A DNA stretch of 64,000 nucleotides from Subsaxibacter sp. CAU 1640 (GTDB lineage Bacteria > Bacteroidota > Bacteroidia > Flavobacteriales > Flavobacteriaceae): assembly GCF_023156585.1 (NCBI RefSeq), contig NZ_JALNMI010000001.1:558001-622000 (forward strand), written 5' to 3'. Each line of letters begins with the position of its first letter. Position 1 is the first letter of the stretch. A program made the position numbers and the translations under genes. This document shows positions 35,279 to 43,776 of this stretch, in pieces. The notes under the pieces are model-generated. The model was not told where the DNA came from and did not search any database. It worked only from the letters and a program-made list of their open reading frames with translations.

Positions 35279-35869
35279 ATGTTTACAGGTATTATTGAAG
35301 ATTTAGGCACTGTGACCGATCTGAAAAATGAAAATGACAATCTTCACCTTACTTTAAAATGCAATTTTACTTCAGAGCTAAAAATCGACCAAAGCGTTTC
35401 CCATAATGGTGTTTGCCTCACTGTCGTTGCAATTTATGGTAATAAATATACCGTGACTGCGATTAAAGAAACCCTTGATAAAACCAATTTAAGCGGTCTT
35501 GAAATTAATGACATCGTCAATCTTGAAAGAGCCATGAAGCTTGGCGATCGGCTAGATGGCCATATAGTTCAGGGACATGTTGATCAAACTGCGGAGTGCA
35601 TCTCCATCGAATCCCAAAATGGCAGCTGGATTTTCACTTTTAAATATGATAGCTCGTTGAATAATATTACTATAGAAAAAGGTTCAATTACTGTAAACGG
35701 AATAAGTTTAACCGTTGTCAACTCTCGCAAAGATGAGTTTAGTGTCGCAATTATTCCTTATACATTTGAGAATACAAACCTAAAGCAGTTGAAAAAAGGT
35801 TCAACAGTTAATCTTGAATTTGATGTTTTAGGAAAATATGTACAACGAATTATATCGCTTCAAAGATGA
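35279..35869 (+). CDS. ribE: Riboflavin synthase, alpha subunit
   Basis: 196 residues made of two lumazine-binding repeats: MFTGIIEDLGTV to SLEIND (repeat 1) and GHIVQGHVDQTAECI onward (repeat 2). It dismutates two 6,7-dimethyl-8-ribityllumazine molecules into riboflavin. N-terminal MFTGII and SHNGVCLTV and the second-repeat IEKGSITVNGISLTV are canonical. ATG start at 35279. Confidence 0.96.
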   Translation: MFTGIIEDLGTVTDLKNENDNLHLTLKCNFTSELKIDQSVSHNGVCLTVVAIYGNKYTVTAIKETLDKTNLSGLEINDIVNLERAMKLGDRLDGHIVQGHVDQTAECISIESQNGSWIFTFKYDSSLNNITIEKGSITVNGISLTVVNSRKDEFSVAIIPYTFENTNLKQLKKGSTVNLEFDVLGKYVQRIISLQR

Positions 35870-35873
35870 ATCG

Positions 35874-36077
35874 TTATTTCTTTGCTAACTTTATTTTTCT
35901 GCTTATACCAAATACTAAAGCAGCTATAAAAAGAATATAGATAGAGTTATCAATAGGTAACCCAGGAGGTGGTGGAGGCATTGGCGGCGGCGGATTGACA
36001 CCACCTTGCGCTTCACATACAAAACTTATTAGTACAAATAAGATCGAGGCTAAAAATTGCTTGTTTTGTATTCTCAT
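35874..36077 (-). CDS. Small exported proline-rich protein with a PID-type C-terminal membrane anchor
   Basis: 67 residues from the ATG at 36077: signal peptide (LASILFVLISFVCEAQ), a proline stretch (PPPPMPPPPPGL), then PIDNSIYILFIAALVFGI and a basic tail RKIKLAKK. The tripartite end (P-ID, hydrophobic segment, basic residues) resembles the PID-CTERM type sorting signal I know from Bacteroidota. After export the protein would be almost entirely anchor plus a proline linker, so its role is obscure. It converges on ribE with a 4-base gap. A longer frame to 36176 lacks a sensible signal peptide. Confidence 0.65.
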   Translation of the reverse strand: MRIQNKQFLASILFVLISFVCEAQGGVNPPPPMPPPPPGLPIDNSIYILFIAALVFGISRKIKLAKK

Positions 36078-36525
36078 TGCGAAATTTATGCTGTAAATGT
36101 ATAAAAAAAAGCGAGTTAACAAAATATATTTCAAAAAAAACATCCATGAAATGCAAAAAACATCGGTTAAATGCACTTAATGAATTTCTTGTTAGTCTGC
36201 TTAATTTCTCCAAATATATGTTTTTTCTAACACTCTACACGCTTTGGCCACGGTTTTTTTTGAATTTATCAATTTGTTAATCTTGGCCATAAATATTTAT
36301 GGATTAGAGATTTATTAATAGTGATATTAAGTCGATCAACCTTAATATTTACGAATTTTTAGTACAATCAGTTTTTCAGTTAAATAAGTTTCTATAAAAG
36401 TTAAAAAGCTAATATCACACATCATACATTAGCTGCTTTGATTATTTCATTATTTGAACTATTTTTTGTTCTAAATGAATGTTATATTCTATATAATAAT
36501 TCAAATAAAGCATAAACCTTAAATT
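36078..36525. other. 448-base AT-rich intergenic stretch without a clear gene
   Basis: Only short frames of low-complexity, hydrophobic composition occur on either strand, none with recognisable similarity. No terminator-quality hairpin or repeat copy was found. It must hold the promoters of the small PID-type gene (minus) and of the SLC13 transporter (plus). Confidence 0.6.
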
Positions 36526-38337
36526 TTGAGTCTAGAAATCATTTTGGTCTTTGTTATAATAGGTGTGACGATTTTGTTGTTTGCTACCGAGTTTCTTCCT
36601 ATCGACAAAATCGCATTTCTCATCATTGTGTCTTTGGTTTTACTTGGTCTTACAACACCAGAGGAAGCCATAAGCGGTTTTTCCAGCCCAGCCACGATTA
36701 CCATTCTAATGCTAATGATTTTATCCATCGGTTTGGAAGACAATGGTGTTATAGATTTGCTGACGCAGTCCATCAAGCGTTTAAAAATTTTGCCTATGCT
36801 GTTAATGGTGCCAGCTTTCATGCTTGTAGCGGCATCCATATCATCATTTATTAGTACGACAGCAGTTGTCGTCATTTTTATTAAAATAATTGCGCAACTT
36901 TCCGAAAAATACAATTTTTCCGCACCCAAGCTTTTAATGCCAATATCCTTTGCCGGTATTCTTGGGGGAAGCTGTACATTAATGGGAACATCAACCAATC
37001 TTTTGGTGAATTCGGTTTCAAAAAAGCTAGGTGCGGAAGCCTTCACATTTTTTGAATTTACAATGTACGGATTGGTTCTTCTTGCTGTTGGTATCATATT
37101 CATGACTTTTGCCAGCAGATGGCTACCAAAATCTAGCAATGATGAACTTGTAGAAAATTATGTTGATAATAATTTCGTTTTTACACTGACCGTAAAGGAC
37201 GATTCCAGATGGATTGGCAAACCGATGTCGGAAGTGAAATTTTTCAAAAATCCCGACATCAAAATTCTAAAACTCATTAGAGAAGATATTGTAAACACTT
37301 CTCCAGGACCGAATACAACACTTCGAGCTAATGATCAATTGGTGCTCTTGAGCGACGTTAAGGCCTATGCCGGTATTTCTAAGGAAGATTTTAGATTATC
37401 CGCCGAAAATGAAGTGTTTTTTTCTGAAGAGCCAGCAGATGAAGATGAAAAAAAAGAAAAAAATGCATTCAGCTATATTGAACTGCTGATACTTCCAGGC
37501 TCAGAATTTATTGATAAGTCCTTTGCTGAAATCAAAATATTGCTCTACAACATAGCGACACCACTGGGCATACAAAATACGCAAGAGTTTAAGAAGGGAA
37601 TGCGCTTCAAGCTTCCCAAACTGATCAAAAACACAAACCTTCAAGCTGGGGACAAGCTTTTATTGAAGGCCAATAAAAATGAAATAAGTCACTTATACTC
37701 ATTGGACAACACTATTGTTTTGAGACATCATGAAGAAGATTACCACATCAATCCGTACAAGCGTGCCATCAGTCTCTTTGCCCTGATCGCTGTTGTCGGT
37801 CTTGCTGCAAGCGGAGTTTTATCGATTTTAACCAGCGCACTTACTGGAGTTGCGATTCTGCTCATAACCGATTGTATCAATCTGTCCAAAATTTATAAAA
37901 AAGTCAATTGGCAAATCATTTTTTTATTGGCAGGTATGATTCCGCTTGGCATAGCAATGAACAACTCTGGTACAGACATGTGGATATCAGAACATCTATT
38001 GGATTTATTAATGGGGCAAAATCATATCATCATTCTTGGAGTCTTGTTCGCAATCACAATGTTGATGAGTGGGTTTATTTCGAATAATGCCACTGCCGTA
38101 ATTGTAACGCCCATAGCCATTACTTTAGCTGCGGGATTGGATTTGCCTGCCAAACCTTTTATACTTGCAGTAATGTTCGCTGCCAATTTCAGTTTCTTTA
38201 CGCCAATGGGTTATCAAACTAATACACTGATTTATGGTACGGGCGCATATCGTTTCAGACACTTTGTCATTATTGGTGGAATGTTGTCGATAATCTTACT
38301 GGTTGTTGGGACACTTTTACTGTCGACAATGCTATAA
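36526..38337 (+). CDS. SLC13-family permease with two RCK-C (TrkA-C) domains
   Basis: 603 residues with a TTG start at 36526. N-terminal membrane half (about 1-200) includes GFSSPATITILMLMILSIGLE and LMGTSTNLLVNS; the middle (about 210-400) is soluble with two TrkA-C-like domains (WIGKPMSEVKFF, DQLVLLSDVKAY, and ELLILPGSEFIDKSFAEIK); the C-terminal membrane half includes FLLAGMIPLGIAM and SNNATAVIVTPIAI. This is the DASS/SLC13 fold of sodium-coupled sulfate or dicarboxylate uptake. The substrate cannot be told. No partner gene adjoins. Confidence 0.9.
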   Translation: MSLEIILVFVIIGVTILLFATEFLPIDKIAFLIIVSLVLLGLTTPEEAISGFSSPATITILMLMILSIGLEDNGVIDLLTQSIKRLKILPMLLMVPAFMLVAASISSFISTTAVVVIFIKIIAQLSEKYNFSAPKLLMPISFAGILGGSCTLMGTSTNLLVNSVSKKLGAEAFTFFEFTMYGLVLLAVGIIFMTFASRWLPKSSNDELVENYVDNNFVFTLTVKDDSRWIGKPMSEVKFFKNPDIKILKLIREDIVNTSPGPNTTLRANDQLVLLSDVKAYAGISKEDFRLSAENEVFFSEEPADEDEKKEKNAFSYIELLILPGSEFIDKSFAEIKILLYNIATPLGIQNTQEFKKGMRFKLPKLIKNTNLQAGDKLLLKANKNEISHLYSLDNTIVLRHHEEDYHINPYKRAISLFALIAVVGLAASGVLSILTSALTGVAILLITDCINLSKIYKKVNWQIIFLLAGMIPLGIAMNNSGTDMWISEHLLDLLMGQNHIIILGVLFAITMLMSGFISNNATAVIVTPIAITLAAGLDLPAKPFILAVMFAANFSFFTPMGYQTNTLIYGTGAYRFRHFVIIGGMLSIILLVVGTLLLSTML

Positions 38338-39582
38338 TTAGGAGACGGGTTTATTTTCTAGCTTAATGACTTCTGCGAGGGTTTTTACAAGTCGATTATG
38401 ATGTTTCACAAATGGATTGTTCTTGTCCCAAACATATCCAGCAAGCACTGAACAAATTTGCTTTTTGATTTCGGGATTCATTTTGCTTTCAAAAAATATA
38501 GCTTGTAGGTTTCCTGTATACCATTCCTTTACATAGGTGGCAAACACATTGACGCCTTCTTTCATATAATTGGAATAATCATTTTCCCAATCTACAGTCT
38601 TGTTGTTTAATTCTTCAGAAATCAATTTCGCAGCCTTCAATCCAGATTCTGTTGCGAATGTAACACCTGATGAAAATACTGGATCTAAAAATTCAGCGCT
38701 ATTTCCTGTGAGTGCATAGCCTTTCCCATATAATTGTTTAACAGAGGTCGAATAATTTTGAATGATTTTAGGTTCAAATAAAAATTCGACATCTCGAAAT
38801 CGCTCTGAATAATAATCCGAAGTTTTTATCATCTGCATTAATCTTTCAGAAGGAGAACCTTCAAAAGAATTGATATAATCCGTTTTCCCCACAAAACCCA
38901 AACTGGTATTTCCATTTGAAAAAGGAATAACCCAAAACCAGGTATCTTTATCCAAAACATCAAATGTTATTAGAGTGCCCTCTCTTCCATCTGGTCTATT
39001 TAAATCTTCGACGTGAGCAAATATGGAAGAATGTTCTGGAATTTCTGAAGGCTTGTCTAATTCCAATAATCTCGAAAGAACGCGTCCATAACCACTTGAA
39101 TCGATGATAAACTTTGCCGAAATAGTGTAATTTTCTCCATTTGAGGGCTTAACAGTAGTTGTTGAAGTGCCATTTTCTGAAAATTTGACGTCAATTACTT
39201 CCTGCTCAAAAGCGATTTCGACGCCCTTTTTGATTAATTCTTGGGCTAGGACATTATCAAAATCAGCCCGAGGAATTTGCCAAGTCCAATCATAACCATC
39301 AGAAAACTTTTCACTAAAATCAAACTCACAAATGACATCTTCCCTTATGAATCGAGCACCACGTTTGATTTCAAAACCTTGTCTATTCAGGCAGTCCAAC
39401 AAACCGACTTCCTCAAAATGGTCCATACAGCGAGGCAACAAGCTTTCGCCAATTACAAAACGAGGAAATCTACTTTTTTCAACCACTTTAATAGAAAAAC
39501 CTTGCTTTTGCAAATAGGCAGCCGCTACACAACCTGATGGCCCAGCTCCAATGATCAAAACGTCAACTTCAAAGTTGTTCAT
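38338..39582 (-). CDS. FAD-dependent halogenase-like / hydroxylase flavoenzyme of the flexirubin cluster
   Basis: 414 residues. FAD-binding IGAGPSGCVAAAYL (about 11-24), GESLLP (45-50), a lysine at 73 in GFEIKRGARF, and W215-F-W-V-I-P220, which matches the WxWxIP motif of flavin-dependent halogenases; a second WTWQIP occurs at 99-104. The family also includes geranylgeranyl-reductase-like and hydroxylating members. In flexirubin clusters an enzyme of this kind is expected to chlorinate or hydroxylate the aryl ring; which of the two applies cannot be read from sequence. It is divergent from the tyrosine ammonia-lyase gene (106-base gap) and starts next to the SLC13 stop. Confidence 0.85.
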   Translation of the reverse strand: MNNFEVDVLIIGAGPSGCVAAAYLQKQGFSIKVVEKSRFPRFVIGESLLPRCMDHFEEVGLLDCLNRQGFEIKRGARFIREDVICEFDFSEKFSDGYDWTWQIPRADFDNVLAQELIKKGVEIAFEQEVIDVKFSENGTSTTTVKPSNGENYTISAKFIIDSSGYGRVLSRLLELDKPSEIPEHSSIFAHVEDLNRPDGREGTLITFDVLDKDTWFWVIPFSNGNTSLGFVGKTDYINSFEGSPSERLMQMIKTSDYYSERFRDVEFLFEPKIIQNYSTSVKQLYGKGYALTGNSAEFLDPVFSSGVTFATESGLKAAKLISEELNNKTVDWENDYSNYMKEGVNVFATYVKEWYTGNLQAIFFESKMNPEIKKQICSVLAGYVWDKNNPFVKHHNRLVKTLAEVIKLENKPVS

Positions 39583-39614
39583 AGCATCTCACTATATTAA
39601 ACCATTAAATATTC

Positions 39615-39622
39615 TAAATTTG
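39615..39622 (+). promoter_or_regulatory. Candidate -7 box of the flexirubin operon
   Basis: TAAATTTG on the plus strand, 66 bases before the ammonia-lyase ATG. A good -33 element is not seen, so this is weak. Confidence 0.3.
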
Positions 39623-39688
39623 CCACCAAAGTAACTACTTTACTTTTTGTTTTTGTAAATTATTCAAAATATTGTGAACAGACAATAA

Positions 39689-41227
39689 ATGGTATCAATA
39701 AAAGGCACATTGGACATCGAATCGTTTCGTCAAGTGGTATTTGATGGACAATCAATTGAAATAGATGAGAAAACTAATATCGTTGTTCAAAAAAGCTTTG
39801 ATTTTTTAAAATCTTTTTCAGAAAACAAGGTTATCTATGGAGTGAATACTGGTTTTGGCCCAATGGCGCAGTACAAAATCAAGGATTCTGAACGTATTCA
39901 ACTTCAATACAATCTAATTCGTAGCCACTCTTCTGGAACGGGAAACATCATTCCTCCACTATATGTTAAGGCTGCAATGTTGGCTCGCCTCAATACATTG
40001 TCACTGGGAAAATCTGGGGTTCATAGTTCCGTTATTGAGTTGATGGCTCAACTTATCAATAAAAATATAACTCCTGTCATTTATGAACACGGAGGCGTTG
40101 GTGCGAGTGGCGATTTGGTGCAGTTGGCGCATTTGGCATTAACACTCATTGGCGAAGGAGAGGTTTTTTATAAAGGTGAAAGGCGAGTGACAAAAAAGGT
40201 TTTTGAAGCCGAAGGTTTACAGCCCATCAAAGTTGAGCTTCGTGAAGGTTTGGCGTTGATGAATGGCACTTCGGTAATGACTGGAATAGGAATTGTAAAT
40301 ACCATACAAACCAGACGTCTTCTAGATTGGATGATTGTTTGTTCATCGGCCATCAGCGAAATTGTGCAAGCTTTTGACGACCATTTATCTTTTGAATTGA
40401 ATGAATCCAAGCAACATTTAGGACAGCGAAAAATTGCTGAACAAATGCGAGAACATCTTAACGATAGTGCTCGCACTCGAAAACGCGAACATCATCTGTA
40501 TGCAGACACTAAAAATGTATCGGTTTTTGAGGATAAAGTACAAGAATATTATTCATTGCGCTGTGTGCCTCAAATTTTAGGGCCGATTTTGGACACTTTG
40601 AATACTGTCGAAAGGATTTTGGTAGAGGAAATCAATTCTGCCAATGACAATCCGATTGTAGATGTCGAGAATAAAAATGTCTATCACGGCGGAAATTTTC
40701 ACGGTGATTATGTATCCCTTGAAATGGATAAGTTGAAATTGGTGGTGACAAAAATGAGTATGCTTGCCGAACGACAACTCAATTATTTATTGAATCCGAA
40801 GTTGAATAACGTATTGCCTGCCTTTGTAAATCTTGGCAAATTGGGCCTAAATTTTGGAATGCAAGGTGTGCAATTTACTGCCACCTCAACAACGGCAGAA
40901 AACCAGATGCTTTCAAATTCGATGTACGTGCACAGCATTCCCAACAACAATGACAATCAGGATATTGTGAGTATGGGAACCAATGCGGCATTGATTACCA
41001 AAAAAGTGATTGAAAATTGTTTTGAAGTAGTCGCCATCGAGTTGATGACTATTGTTCAAGCTATTGACTATTTGGATGACAATGAAAGTTTATCTTCTAA
41101 AACGAGAAAGGTTTATGAAGATATCCGTGAGTTATTTCCAAAATTCAAAGAGGATGAAGTGATGTATCCTTATGTCAACAAAATCAAGGAATTTTTGATG
41201 TCAAACGAAAACAAGAAAGTCCGATGA
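39689..41227 (+). CDS. Tyrosine ammonia-lyase (HAL/PAL superfamily)
   Basis: 512 residues. Eliminates ammonia from tyrosine to give 4-coumarate, the aryl starter of flexirubins. The MIO prosthetic group forms from A139-S140-G141 in HGGVGASGDLVQLAHL. VIYGVNTGFGPMAQYKIKDS (tyrosine loop), RSHSSGTG (78-85), LREGLALMNGTS and TATSTTAENQMLSN are all typical. The whole sequence is strikingly like the characterised Flavobacterium johnsoniae TAL as I remember it, which favours tyrosine over histidine, as does the pigment context. First gene of an 18-gene plus-strand run; its end overlaps the next gene by 4 bases. Confidence 0.93.
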   Translation: MVSIKGTLDIESFRQVVFDGQSIEIDEKTNIVVQKSFDFLKSFSENKVIYGVNTGFGPMAQYKIKDSERIQLQYNLIRSHSSGTGNIIPPLYVKAAMLARLNTLSLGKSGVHSSVIELMAQLINKNITPVIYEHGGVGASGDLVQLAHLALTLIGEGEVFYKGERRVTKKVFEAEGLQPIKVELREGLALMNGTSVMTGIGIVNTIQTRRLLDWMIVCSSAISEIVQAFDDHLSFELNESKQHLGQRKIAEQMREHLNDSARTRKREHHLYADTKNVSVFEDKVQEYYSLRCVPQILGPILDTLNTVERILVEEINSANDNPIVDVENKNVYHGGNFHGDYVSLEMDKLKLVVTKMSMLAERQLNYLLNPKLNNVLPAFVNLGKLGLNFGMQGVQFTATSTTAENQMLSNSMYVHSIPNNNDNQDIVSMGTNAALITKKVIENCFEVVAIELMTIVQAIDYLDDNESLSSKTRKVYEDIRELFPKFKEDEVMYPYVNKIKEFLMSNENKKVR

Positions 41228-41958
41228 AACAAAAATGTGCATTGGTAACTGGTGGTTCTCGAGGTATCGGAAGGGCAATTTGCGTTCAATTGGCAAAGGA
41301 TTTTGACTATCATATTCTCATCAACTATAATTCAAACGAAAAAGAAGCCAATATCACTTTAGAAAATATCAAAAACACTGGTGGTTCTGGTGAAATTATT
41401 CAATTTGATGTGAGTGATTCAGAACAAGTTAAGACCGCTTTGGATGATTGGAAAAAAAATAATAATACATCCATTATTGAAGTAATTGTTAACAATGCAG
41501 GCATCACAAAAGACAATCTGTTTCTTTGGATGGAATCCTCTGAATGGCACGATGTCATCAACGCAAGTCTTCACGGTTTTTTCAACGTTACCAATCATTT
41601 GATTAAGGATATGTTGTTGAATAAATATGGTAGAATCATCAATATTGTTTCCGTTTCTGGTTTGAAAGGTGTTTCTGGGCAAACCAATTACTCTGCCGCC
41701 AAAGGCGCCGTGATTGCAGCCACAAAATCATTGGCGCAAGAAGTCGCTAAAAAAAATGTTACGGTCAATGCGGTGGCTCCAGGTTTTATCCAAAGTGATA
41801 TGACCAAGGATTTTGATGAAAAGGAACTGAAAAAACTAATTCCAGTAAATCGATTTGGTAAGCCAGAAGAGGTGGCACACGTTGTCTCGTTTCTCGCTTC
41901 GGAAAAAGCGTCTTACATAACCGGCGAGATCATCAACATCAATGGCGGAATTAATTGA
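41224..41958 (+). CDS. 3-oxoacyl-ACP reductase (SDR family, FabG-like)
   Basis: 244 residues. Cofactor motif TGGSRGIGRA at the N terminus, NNAG in VNNAGITKDN, catalytic serine-tyrosine-lysine in SVSG, TNYSAAKGAVIA, and the C-terminal YITGEIININGG. It should reduce the ketoacyl intermediate in each polyene extension round. ATGA overlap with the ammonia-lyase gene indicates translational coupling. It is distinct from any housekeeping fabG, which is not in the window. Confidence 0.93.
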   Translation: MKQKCALVTGGSRGIGRAICVQLAKDFDYHILINYNSNEKEANITLENIKNTGGSGEIIQFDVSDSEQVKTALDDWKKNNNTSIIEVIVNNAGITKDNLFLWMESSEWHDVINASLHGFFNVTNHLIKDMLLNKYGRIINIVSVSGLKGVSGQTNYSAAKGAVIAATKSLAQEVAKKNVTVNAVAPGFIQSDMTKDFDEKELKKLIPVNRFGKPEEVAHVVSFLASEKASYITGEIININGGIN

Positions 41959-42030
41959 TAGATTTACCTTAAATTTACCCTTACATTTTAGTTAATCGCT
42001 TACCTAATAAGCATAATTTCAATCGCATCA

Positions 42031-42912
42031 ATGGCAACAGAATGGGACGGGAAATCTCGAGGAACAGTTTTCGGGTTTAAGGTCTTTATCTTTTTCATCA
42101 AGAATTTTGGTATTCAAGCAGCTTACAACTTGATGCATTTGCCTGTTCCCTATTTTTGTTTTTTCTCACGTAAAAATGTGCGAGGGCTTCGCTTTTATTT
42201 CAGAAAGCGCTTGAATTATTCTTGGTTCAAAACGGCTGTCAGCATCTACAAAACCTACTATGTATTTGGGCAAACCCTTGTTGACAAAGTCGCCATTTCC
42301 TCTGGCCTGCGAAGTAATTACACCTATGAATTTGATGGTGAACATCTTATTCATGAAGTCTTAAAGTTGAACAAAGGAGGTATTTTGATTTCGGCTCACG
42401 TTGGCAATTTTGAATTAGCGCAATATTTTTTCAAAGGTCGATTGAATGAAGCGTCCATCAGTATTGTCATTACGGACCAAGACCATCAACACATCAAGGA
42501 CTATCTCAATCAATATTTGAAAAAAGACGAGATGCAATTCATCATCGTCAAAGAAGATTTGTCACATATTTTTGAAATCAATACGGCTTTGTCTCAAAAT
42601 AGAATCATTTGCATTGCTGGCGACCGATATATGCACAACACCAAATATATGGAGGCTGAACTTTTGGGCAAAACAGCCAAATTCCCAATGGGACCTTTTC
42701 ATTTGGGAAGTCGCTTGAATGTGCCTGTGCTGTTTGTTTGTGTGATGCGCGAGCCGAAACGTCATTATCATTTATATGCAAGACGTGTCGAAATCAAATC
42801 GCGAAACGCACAGGATTTATTGGAAAAATATACACGTAATTTAGAATTGTTGTTGAAACGATATCCGCTACAATGGTTTAATTTTTATGATTTTTGGGAA
42901 GATGCCAAATAA
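42031..42912 (+). CDS. Lysophospholipid/LpxL-like acyltransferase
   Basis: 293 residues. The acyltransferase active-site block is GGILISAHVGNFELA (HxxxxE form, as in lauroyl acyltransferases), followed by the substrate segment ICIAGDRYMHN and FPMGPFHLGSRLNVPV. The N terminus has a membrane-associated stretch. In aryl-polyene and flexirubin clusters such an enzyme is expected to transfer the polyene acyl chain to a lipid or resorcinol-like acceptor. The 72-base gap before it is the largest inside the operon. Confidence 0.88.
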   Translation: MATEWDGKSRGTVFGFKVFIFFIKNFGIQAAYNLMHLPVPYFCFFSRKNVRGLRFYFRKRLNYSWFKTAVSIYKTYYVFGQTLVDKVAISSGLRSNYTYEFDGEHLIHEVLKLNKGGILISAHVGNFELAQYFFKGRLNEASISIVITDQDHQHIKDYLNQYLKKDEMQFIIVKEDLSHIFEINTALSQNRIICIAGDRYMHNTKYMEAELLGKTAKFPMGPFHLGSRLNVPVLFVCVMREPKRHYHLYARRVEIKSRNAQDLLEKYTRNLELLLKRYPLQWFNFYDFWEDAK

Positions 42913-43354
42913 GAATTTACTTGAAAACCCAATTTTGGAACTTGAAACCATCAAGCAGTTCTTGCCTCATCGTGAGCCGATGCTAATGGTAGATGGTTTG
43001 CTATATTTTGATGGTACCAAAGCGATTTCTAAATTGACTATATTGGATTCAAATATATTCGTTGAAGACAATTTGTTTCTTGAAGCCGGATTGATTGAGA
43101 ATATGGCGCAAACCGCTGCTTTGTTGACGGGCTACAAACATCAATCCGAAAACCTGCCTGTCAAAGAAGGTTTTATTGCAGCCATAAAGAATTTAAAGAT
43201 TGAAGCCTTGCCAAACGTCAATGATATTGTTGAAACGGAAGTTACTGTTACATACAAAGTGGCAACCATGACGATGGTCAATCTTTCATCAAAAGTGAAA
43301 GGTGAAATTGTAGCAACCGCCGAAATGACCTTGGTTTTAAAAGAAGATGAATGA
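42902..43354 (+). CDS. Hot-dog dehydratase (ApeP/FabZ-like 3-hydroxyacyl-ACP dehydratase)
   Basis: 150 residues from the ATG at 42902, overlapping the acyltransferase by 11 bases. The hot-dog core FLPHREPMLMVDGLL with the catalytic histidine region, then EAGLIENMAQTAALLTG with the expected glutamate, is the ApeP/FabZ pattern. It should dehydrate 3-hydroxyacyl intermediates to build the conjugated polyene. An ATG at 42887 gives five more residues, but they lie deeper in the acyltransferase frame. Confidence 0.85.
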   Translation: MPNKNLLENPILELETIKQFLPHREPMLMVDGLLYFDGTKAISKLTILDSNIFVEDNLFLEAGLIENMAQTAALLTGYKHQSENLPVKEGFIAAIKNLKIEALPNVNDIVETEVTVTYKVATMTMVNLSSKVKGEIVATAEMTLVLKEDE

Positions 43355-43776
43355 AAGAATTAAAGGAAATACACCAAATTACTATCCGATTCAATGAAGT
43401 GGATTCCTTGGGCATTGTTTGGCACGGACATTATATTTCTTATTTTGAAGAAGGGCGTGAAGCATTCGGAAAAACCTTTGGTATCTCATATTTGGACATC
43501 AAAAAACAGGGCTTTGCGGTGCCTATTGTCAAAACCTCAACCGATCATATGTTGCCTTTAAAATATGGCGATGTAGCTATCATAGAAACCGCTTTCAAGA
43601 ATACACAAGCAGCAAAAATAATTTTTGAATATGTCATCAAGAATCATCAAAATCAAGTGGTTTGTAAAGGTGAAACAGTTCAAGTCTTTACGTCAATAGA
43701 AACTGGTGAAATGGCATTGACCAATCCGGAATTTTTCAAGAAGTGGAAGCAGAAATATAACTTACTGGATGACTAA
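43351..43776 (+). CDS. Acyl-CoA/ACP thioesterase (4HBT family)
   Basis: 141 residues with the 4HBT-type signature VDSLGIVWHGHYISYFEEGREAF near the N terminus (aspartate of the active site at DS, and HGHY helix) and KTSTDHMLPLKYGD. It may release or edit acyl chains in flexirubin synthesis. It overlaps the dehydratase by 4 bases and the next KS gene by 8. Confidence 0.88.
   Translation: MKELKEIHQITIRFNEVDSLGIVWHGHYISYFEEGREAFGKTFGISYLDIKKQGFAVPIVKTSTDHMLPLKYGDVAIIETAFKNTQAAKIIFEYVIKNHQNQVVCKGETVQVFTSIETGEMALTNPEFFKKWKQKYNLLDD

Noticed and set aside
36077-36280. Plus-strand open frame in the AT-rich gap
   Set aside because: Composition is lysine/phenylalanine-rich noise, no signal for a start, overlaps the leader of the small minus-strand gene.
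39689-41227. Histidine ammonia-lyase (hutH)
   Set aside because: No urocanase or imidazolonepropionase neighbours; the sequence follows the Flavobacterium tyrosine ammonia-lyase pattern and heads a pigment operon.
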